From Gadus chalcogrammus (Eukaryota > Chordata > Actinopteri > Gadiformes > Gadidae): a DNA stretch of 64,000 nucleotides. Each line of letters starts with the position of its first letter. Position 1 is the stretch's first letter. A program made the position numbers and the translations under genes. The stretch is taken from assembly GCF_026213295.1 (NCBI RefSeq), contig NC_079421.1, forward strand, positions 20,070,925 to 20,134,924. The letters run 5' to 3'. Below, piece after piece: positions 57,831 to 64,000 of the stretch. The notes under the pieces are model-generated. The model saw nothing but the letters and a program-made list of their open reading frames with translations, made no database searches and had not been told where the DNA came from.

Positions 57831-58690
57831 CTCTTCTACTCTACTCTCTCATCAGGTTCTCTCTTCAACAACAATGCACATAGGTACATGAATACATTTT
57901 GACAGATGCTGGGGATAGGCTGTCCTGAAACATGCCAGCCTTGTGGTTGTGTGGATCTGTGTAGAGAGATAACTCCAGAGAGAGAGAAGGGGGAGACCGC
58001 ATACAAGACAACAAAAGTGCATGCCCTGCATTTAACACCATACAATACAGAGACATGACATTTGTTGATGTGCTTTGTACGAGTGGTGGGTATACGTCTC
58101 TTGAATGGACTGATATCTATCTGCTGGTCCCTGCAGTGCAATATGATCCCAAATCAACATTTTCTGTTCACTAAACAAACACCTTTTAGGTTCAGTCAGT
58201 GACAGGATATATAACCATTTTGTGGTTGGTCTCTCAAGAGCGTTATCAACACATCCTGTTTGCAACCTGCAACTCTATTGAGGGATAATAGTTGTGGTGG
58301 TTGGGTCAAAAACAAAGACATGAACAGCCTCCGCCCCCGCCTTTCAACTAGCTGCCTCACTCTCTGTTTCCAACCCGGTGGTAAAAACACATACGGGGAG
58401 AAAGATTAAAGGAAGTGTCAATTGAAGCATTCTTAAATTCCCTCCTTATATTAATTGCCACTTTACACTCTTGGTTACGAAAGTCTTGAGTTTCTTGAAT
58501 TTGCTCAAACACAGAGCACATCGATATCTCTCCACTCATAGCTGGATTTTAGTTCAGCTTCATTTTGGTACTCAAACGTTAAAAATCTGTCCTAGGTCAC
58601 AAAGACGTGCATTTTAACTCCTCACTTTGTTGTTAATCTACTACTAACCAAACCATGACATTGTTTTTCAAACAAGGTAACGTAAGAAAA
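57831..58690 (+). promoter_or_regulatory. Orphan NITR upstream module with possible exon 1 relic
   Basis: Follows the usual order (GGATCTGTGTAGAGAG near 57953, ACATCCTGTT near 58251, TTGTGGTGG near 58291, CCGCCCCCGCC near 58331). The TATA position reads GGTTACGAAAG, so the box is lost. AAACCATGACATTGTTTTT at 58650-58668 matches the start of exon 1 of the gene at 25275 but diverges at once. No V exon follows. Confidence 0.4.
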
Positions 58691-59661
58691 TATGTACTTT
58701 ATAATCCTAAAGGAAATATGTATTAGACGCATACAACGTCTTTGATTAAAATATAAACAACATACTGTGTGCATAGGCCGTCACCCATACGCATACATGC
58801 CCAAGCACAGTCCCTACAGAAGATGCACAGCCTGCCATCAACCAACAAACGGCCTGAGACTCACAAATAGCATTCCTACATCAGGGTTACCGTTTTCCTT
58901 ACAGACTGTGTGCTTTGAACAACTCATTATTTTACAAGCAGAGAACGCCCGTCAACCCTTGCTTCACCCCGACATCTTGCTTTGGTCAGAGTGAATGTGT
59001 GAGAACCTATTTCTAAAAATAAGTCAGGGATCTCTGGGTGTAACCCAGTCTTGGTGAAAAGCGTGATACGGGACTCATGGTACTCAAAGCATCGGAGTCA
59101 CAGCTTGTCCAGCTTATTTCTGAGCGACCTCTCGTCACTCAGGATCATACTCAAGCAGAGGCGGTCGATTGCTTCCTCTCTGGCCCATTTTACACGTTCA
59201 TATACACACACACAAACACTCACCCACACACACACACACACATATTTCAGTGGCCTGCGGTGACTTTTGAGTTAAGGCAAGCTGATGAGACCCCCCCCCC
59301 CTTTACATTTCTAGAAGGAGACCTAGATTCTGTTCATGCCATTGCATTACATTGCTATTCAAGGAGCGCATGCATTTGATTGACCCTACTTGTGTGAATA
59401 ATGCACATCCTTCTGCCAAAACAGATATAGTACTCAACAAATGAATTATTGTTAATAAAAAAGAAACATTGAAAATGTTTTTTTTTTTTTCAGTCTTAGC
59501 CTATGCGCAACAGGATGTGAACGCATCCTGTTGATACCTGCACTCAAGTCTGCTTATGGTTGGCCTGACAGAGTTGTGGTGGTGCGTCGAAACAGACATG
59601 GCCAGCAACACATGCATTTCTCATTTTGGGTTTCCTAGAATATAAACATTTGGTATTGATG

Positions 59662-59664
<3 letters not shown>

Positions 59665-59704
<40 letters not shown>
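59665..59704. repeat. (TA)n microsatellite
   Basis: About 40 bp of uninterrupted TA. Confidence 0.95.
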
Positions 59705-59709
<5 letters not shown>

Positions 59710-59734
59710 GATATACACATATATATACACATGT

Positions 59735-60005
59735 GTTGTGTAACAGAGCCCTGACCTACAATGGTCATACAGTAGCCCAGAAAGGACAAACGGCTCTAGA
59801 GCAAACGTGTTTTTAATTCAATAAACTTTCCATTAATTGTAAGTGAACCTCCTGTTTCGCCTCAAAGTCAAGGACTATGAGATAAAATAATCGTGTTGGG
59901 CTTAGAGTTCTAGGAAGAAGGGAGCCTGTTATCCCCATGGCTCCGACCCATTTTAGATACTTTGGTAGTACCGTCTTTGTGTATGAGCGTTAGGATGAGC
60001 AGTGC
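59735..60005. repeat. Third copy of the block at 33735 and 55990
   Basis: Shares AACAGAGCCC, GGCTCTAGA, AAGTGAACCTC and TTATCCCCATGGCT phrases. It lies outside any gene, which favours a dispersed element or an old unit remnant. Confidence 0.45.
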
Positions 60006-60660
60006 CGTCCAAGCGGAGCATGCCAAATTCACACACAAACATTGTAGTGTTATACTATAATAATTGTCCGAGAAGCATAACAGGGGTGTTTCTAGGTTTC
60101 ATAAACATCCGGGGCTTAGCCCAGACGGAAAATGAAAACTTCAGATGTTTCGACCAATCCTGTTGCTGGAGGCAGAGTTATTTGCAGACAAACTAGACCA
60201 GCCCATGAACATTTTAAAATGTAAATACAGACATTCCTGTATAATTAAGATGTATGACAGCTCCCTCTGCTGGACAACAGTCTCACACCAAACTACATTT
60301 TCCGTTTGAACCAACGTAGCTATAGTACACTGATGTGAGACGGGTTGGTGGATTGAACGTGTTGTAGTAGCAGAGAATGGTCTGCGGGGCAGTATGTACA
60401 TTGTCAAATACATGAATAGGGTTGAATTTAGTAGTAATATGGAGGTTTCATATTTTTACAAAATGGATTATGTGAACATTGCTGAATAACAATCATGTAT
60501 ATTAAATGTATTGCAGGAGTTTTGCTTGACATTAATCAAGTTAAAGGACAATTAAATGAACCGCACCAAACATGTAGAAGTGAAAGTGGGATTTTAATAT
60601 ATAAACAAAAACACTTGACAGAAGTTTGATACAATTTTTTAAAGGAAAGCAGAAAAAAAA

Positions 60661-63600
60661 AAAACAGGAAGCCAAAACATTTTCCCAAATGATTATCTCA
60701 AAATGTCACCACAATTCCGAAAGCAAGTGAAGAGGTTTGTGTAAAAGCAGTCCTCCCTGACCAGTTCTGTCCCTGACTCTAAACCCTGACTCTCAACCCT
60801 AACGCTGAACCCTCTGAGGGCAGGAAGACGCGCCTTCCGTGTAAAGGTTCGAACCACAGAGAAGGAAGAAAAGAGGAAGCAGTAGAGAGTAGTGAAGTAG
60901 TGAGGTTAGTGACAGATGAGAGGGAAAGGCGTGTGGAAGCACACGGTTACATGTGGAGTCAAGAAGATCACTCCCACTGGAGGTCATTGATCCATCAGCC
61001 TCAGACTGCTGAGCTTAGCAGGTCTTCTGGAGGACGAGGCTCAGATGAACTGAGGAGACGGGACCAGCAGGATGTCAGGATCAGGGCGGGTTCAGCTAAG
61101 GTGTGTCTGCCCCCGACCAAACAGGATCAGGTGAGGTTCAGCTCAGGTGTGTCTGCCCGGACCAAACAAGGACATTGATTAGGTTCAATATTCAAAAGAT
61201 GCAACATTATCTGAACCAAAGATAAGTCATTAAGGAGCTCAAGGAAGCATCACTGTATTCTGAGGACTTGTAACGGGCTAACTCACCAGGAAGCCAAAAT
61301 ACATCAATGTGCCCAAGAGTAATGAGAAACGTATGACTTACAGTTTGTAAGTCAGCACGGCTCCTCCATCAGCTCCTTCAGTACGGCTCCTCCATCAGCT
61401 CCTTCAGCCATGGATTCCTGGTCTGGTTACAAACACAGTTGGTCTCAGCAGTAAATCACCTGGGGACGGAACACACCCCACCTCCTGCATCTGAGGTTCA
61501 CTTGTAAAATGGAAGACAAATTTAAACGCTTAAATAAGACAACGTCTGCAGATTGTCGCGTTCAGCAATTCATCCACTACGGTCGTAGCAGCTTGGTGAT
61601 GGTTACCCTCTGGTCCGGTGCTGCAGGCCCCTGGTCTCCAGCCTCAGTCTCCGGTCCACCCTGGCACCACAAGCCTCCGGTCCCCAGCCGCTCAGCCTCG
61701 CCTTTCAGCTACAGCAGAAGGTTTATATCAGCATTTGCCCAACAATAAACTTAACTGACTCATCCGAAACCGAGTTACACAATTAATTAAATAATAATTT
61801 AATTATTTTATAACTCAAGGCTAGAAAATACTTGAGACCAGACATGAGCATCCCGTTTTTGGGAATGAAGACAGAGCAGTCCACAAGTTTAAAGTAGTGG
61901 TTCAAGCCATGCATTGAAACTGACCTGAGAAGACTCTACTCAAACACCAGAGCACTGTCCTGCTCTGGAGGACTTCTGACAGGAGGTGGAGGTCTGGCTC
62001 TGAGTGAGGAGGTGGAGGTCTTGCTCTGGGTGAGAAGGCAGACACCTTGGGACAAACTACATGTTACCTTTTTAACCTTTGACAGTTCTAGAGTATCTTC
62101 TACTGTAACATGTGGGAAGGACGAACATTACTTTAGCTTTGATATTATCCAGGGGTTAAACTTCTGTGGCAATTAATGACGGCAGCTATTTAGAACATAC
62201 AAAAGCTGAAGCAACAAAGAACACCAAGCAGTATCGATATTAAATCAAATATACTCAGCCATATTCAGGTGCTGGGTTCCGTTGAAGAAATGTCAAATTA
62301 TCTTCCTCCTTGAAATGATTTTGAGCCTTCAGTGATGTCATAAATGGGCCCGCAAGTAGAACGCTGTTTTGTACGCAGTGAGAGTCCCGTCACGTCATCG
62401 TGGTTAAAAGTACGGCGCAACCAACGGAAATTAGCAACATATAGTACGACGTACGTGTCAGTATGTATTTAATATCAAACTTCAGTTGTTTAAGATAGGG
62501 GCAACAATTCCCAATGGAAACGGAGTGAAAAATTGTTTCCGTTGGCAACGGCTCAAGGTTACGCAAATACAATCCAGAACGTTCCGCCAGATTCCCTCAG
62601 GGGACTCCCGTCCAACTAACTGCCAGGTGGTTTCTTATGGTTGTCAAGACTACAACGTTTTATGCTAACCATTGGGACTAAATCAAGTGACCGCACTCAG
62701 AACCTTCCACGGCGGGAAGCACAAACCGTCCGACTGGAATCCGAACATTCCAGCGGGAACCAACCAAAGAAATAACAGAACCAGCGCCTCACCTTGAGCT
62801 GAACGGAGGAAGATCCTGAAGTCCAGCGATGGTCTTCAGTAAAACACAGCCAACAGACTTACCTTGAGGGGATCTGTTTGTTGCTGTTGGTCATTACTAC
62901 TATTCAGTGTACCTTTACATTATTTTGCACCCAGTGTGTACAAGTTATATCACTCAAACCGTACGAAGAACCAAACTACCATGTACGTCCCACAACAACT
63001 TTAAACCTAAAATCCTGGAATCATTCAATACAAAACCGTGTCTACATTTTACAATTATCTAGATTATTCAGTGTAAAAACCATACAGAGCAAATTTAATC
63101 TATAATGATAATACTTATAAAACTCTACATCTCCATCACTAGAGTGTTGCATCCTACTCATGGGGGTGTGGTCTGAGTGAGCAGAGATGCATGCTGGGAT
63201 ACAGTACTGTCTGAAGTCTTCAGTTCTATAGACAAGCCCCTCAGGAGAAACCAAGTGTTTGAGAATCTGTCGCGACATCAGTTACATGAGCTCGAATATC
63301 CTTCAAGATGGCGCCAGGATTCTCAGAGGAGAAAAGCCAAGAGGATGATGTGTGGGTTCTTCCTCTCAGCCAGTGGAACACAACAACGGTCTTCATCAGA
63401 GTACCATGGAACACTTTGAAACATTCTCCTCTTTACACCTTGAAGCCCCAGTGAAGGTATCCTTACCTCCTCAGCTGAAGAGCACAACTTCAGCTCGAAG
63501 AGCGCACTAGCTGGAGTTCCCGGATTGGTTCTGATTTAAGGGAACCAATCGTTCAGCTAGTCCTGTCCGAAACAAATACAGTTCAGCCTGAGAAGACGTG

Positions 63601-64000
63601 CAACCGAGAGCTACCCAAAATCCACAGGGCTCTCCATCAATCCAGCCAGGTAGGAAGAGCCGTCTCATTACAGGTCTGAAGGTCATCTTGAATATCCATT
63701 TAGGTCCCTTTCCAACGTCAGACTCTCCTTGTGGAATTCCTTTAGGTGTCCATCCTCCATTGATCCTGATTGGTGTAGTCCTAGTTTGAAGTCACTGATC
63801 TGAACACGCCGCTTGCATCCTTTTACACTTGAGTTGGGTACTCTCCATTCTGCCCAGTGTGTTGGATATCGCTCCGGAGCGTCGCTCAGGGCTCTTCATG
63901 TCTACTGGAGGCCCTCAAGTAAAGGTGTGCCCGTCCATCAGGTATGATTTATTTGACCATTCCGATATCCCAAGCCAATCACAGACCCCCGTATGAACAT
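60661..64000. other. No recognised gene
   Basis: More GC-balanced than the NITR cluster. Open frames are short and unrecognised. Several donor-like motifs read on the minus strand (for example CTG|GTGAGT near 61285 and AAG|GTAAGT near 62860), so a minus-strand spliced transcript is possible, but I cannot define exons or a product. A short local repeat, GTACGGCTCCTCCATCAGCT, occurs near 61356 and 61381. Confidence 0.3.

Larger units (their letters stand above)
58691..60660. other. Cluster edge: module fragments and repeats, no gene
   Basis: Holds a CA-rich stretch (about 59203-59240), a short distal-module fragment (GCATCCTGTTGATACCTGCA, about 59523), a (TA)n tract (59665-59704) and a third copy of the block found in intron 5 of two NITR genes (59735-60005). 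No coding exon is recognised. Confidence 0.4.

Noticed and set aside
60661..64000. A minus-strand spliced protein-coding gene
   Set aside because: Several donor-like GTGAGT/GTAAGT motifs were noticed, but no open exon pair with a readable protein could be assembled.

Overview
The window is eukaryotic and almost certainly from a teleost fish. It contains a head-to-tail cluster, all on the + strand, of novel immune-type receptor (NITR) genes. NITRs are a teleost-restricted immunoglobulin-superfamily family with a variable (V) ectodomain, an intermediate (I) domain, one membrane span and a cytoplasmic tail carrying ITIMs. The genes have introns with GT/AG borders, and the intergenic DNA holds long AC/GT microsatellites, a tRNA-type SINE, MITE-like elements and an LTR. 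Such heavy dinucleotide-repeat density is known from gadiform genomes, but I would not name a species from it. Recognition rests on domain architecture and motifs read by eye.

Layout: (1) the last exon of a NITR whose body lies upstream of the window (82-210); (2) intact genes at 2772-4934 and 6711-8868; (3) a repeat-rich gap (about 9-14 kb) with DNA-transposon debris; (4) intact genes at 15840-17786, 20330-22593 and 25275-27838; (5) a TIR-flanked element, then a 100-N assembly gap (30029-30128) whose flanks indicate that a whole NITR unit is missing; (6) an intact gene at 31852-34644, then a NITR fragment invaded by a SINE and a MITE; (7) intact genes at 38326-40486 and 42756-44976; (8) a diverged pair at 47237-49740 (damaged) and 53948-56926 (open), in which the I domain is replaced by 42-nt mini-exons; (9) from about 57 kb on, orphan upstream modules and no gene that I recognise.

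The standard gene has six exons: signal peptide; V domain (about 110 aa); I domain (124 to about 133 aa with a J-like FGNGT motif); transmembrane segment; a 17-19 codon linker; and a 40-43 codon tail exon with two ITIM-like tyrosines. Exons 1-4 end in phase 1 and exon 5 in phase 0, so V, I and membrane exons can be swapped or skipped without breaking frame. No readable membrane segment carries a charged residue, so every readable copy looks inhibitory (SHP-type phosphatase recruitment is the known role of ITIMs). Each unit has a proximal promoter-like block with CCAAT boxes just upstream of exon 1. A recurrent distal module about 0.6-1.5 kb upstream often carries an ETS-like site, a RUNX-like site and a TATA box.

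The most notable observations are: near-identity of the I exon across genes whose V exons have diverged strongly; collapse of the I exon into tandem 42-nt stalk mini-exons; a hybrid gene made by recombination; a possible compensating splice in a damaged gene; and the probable missing gene at the assembly gap.
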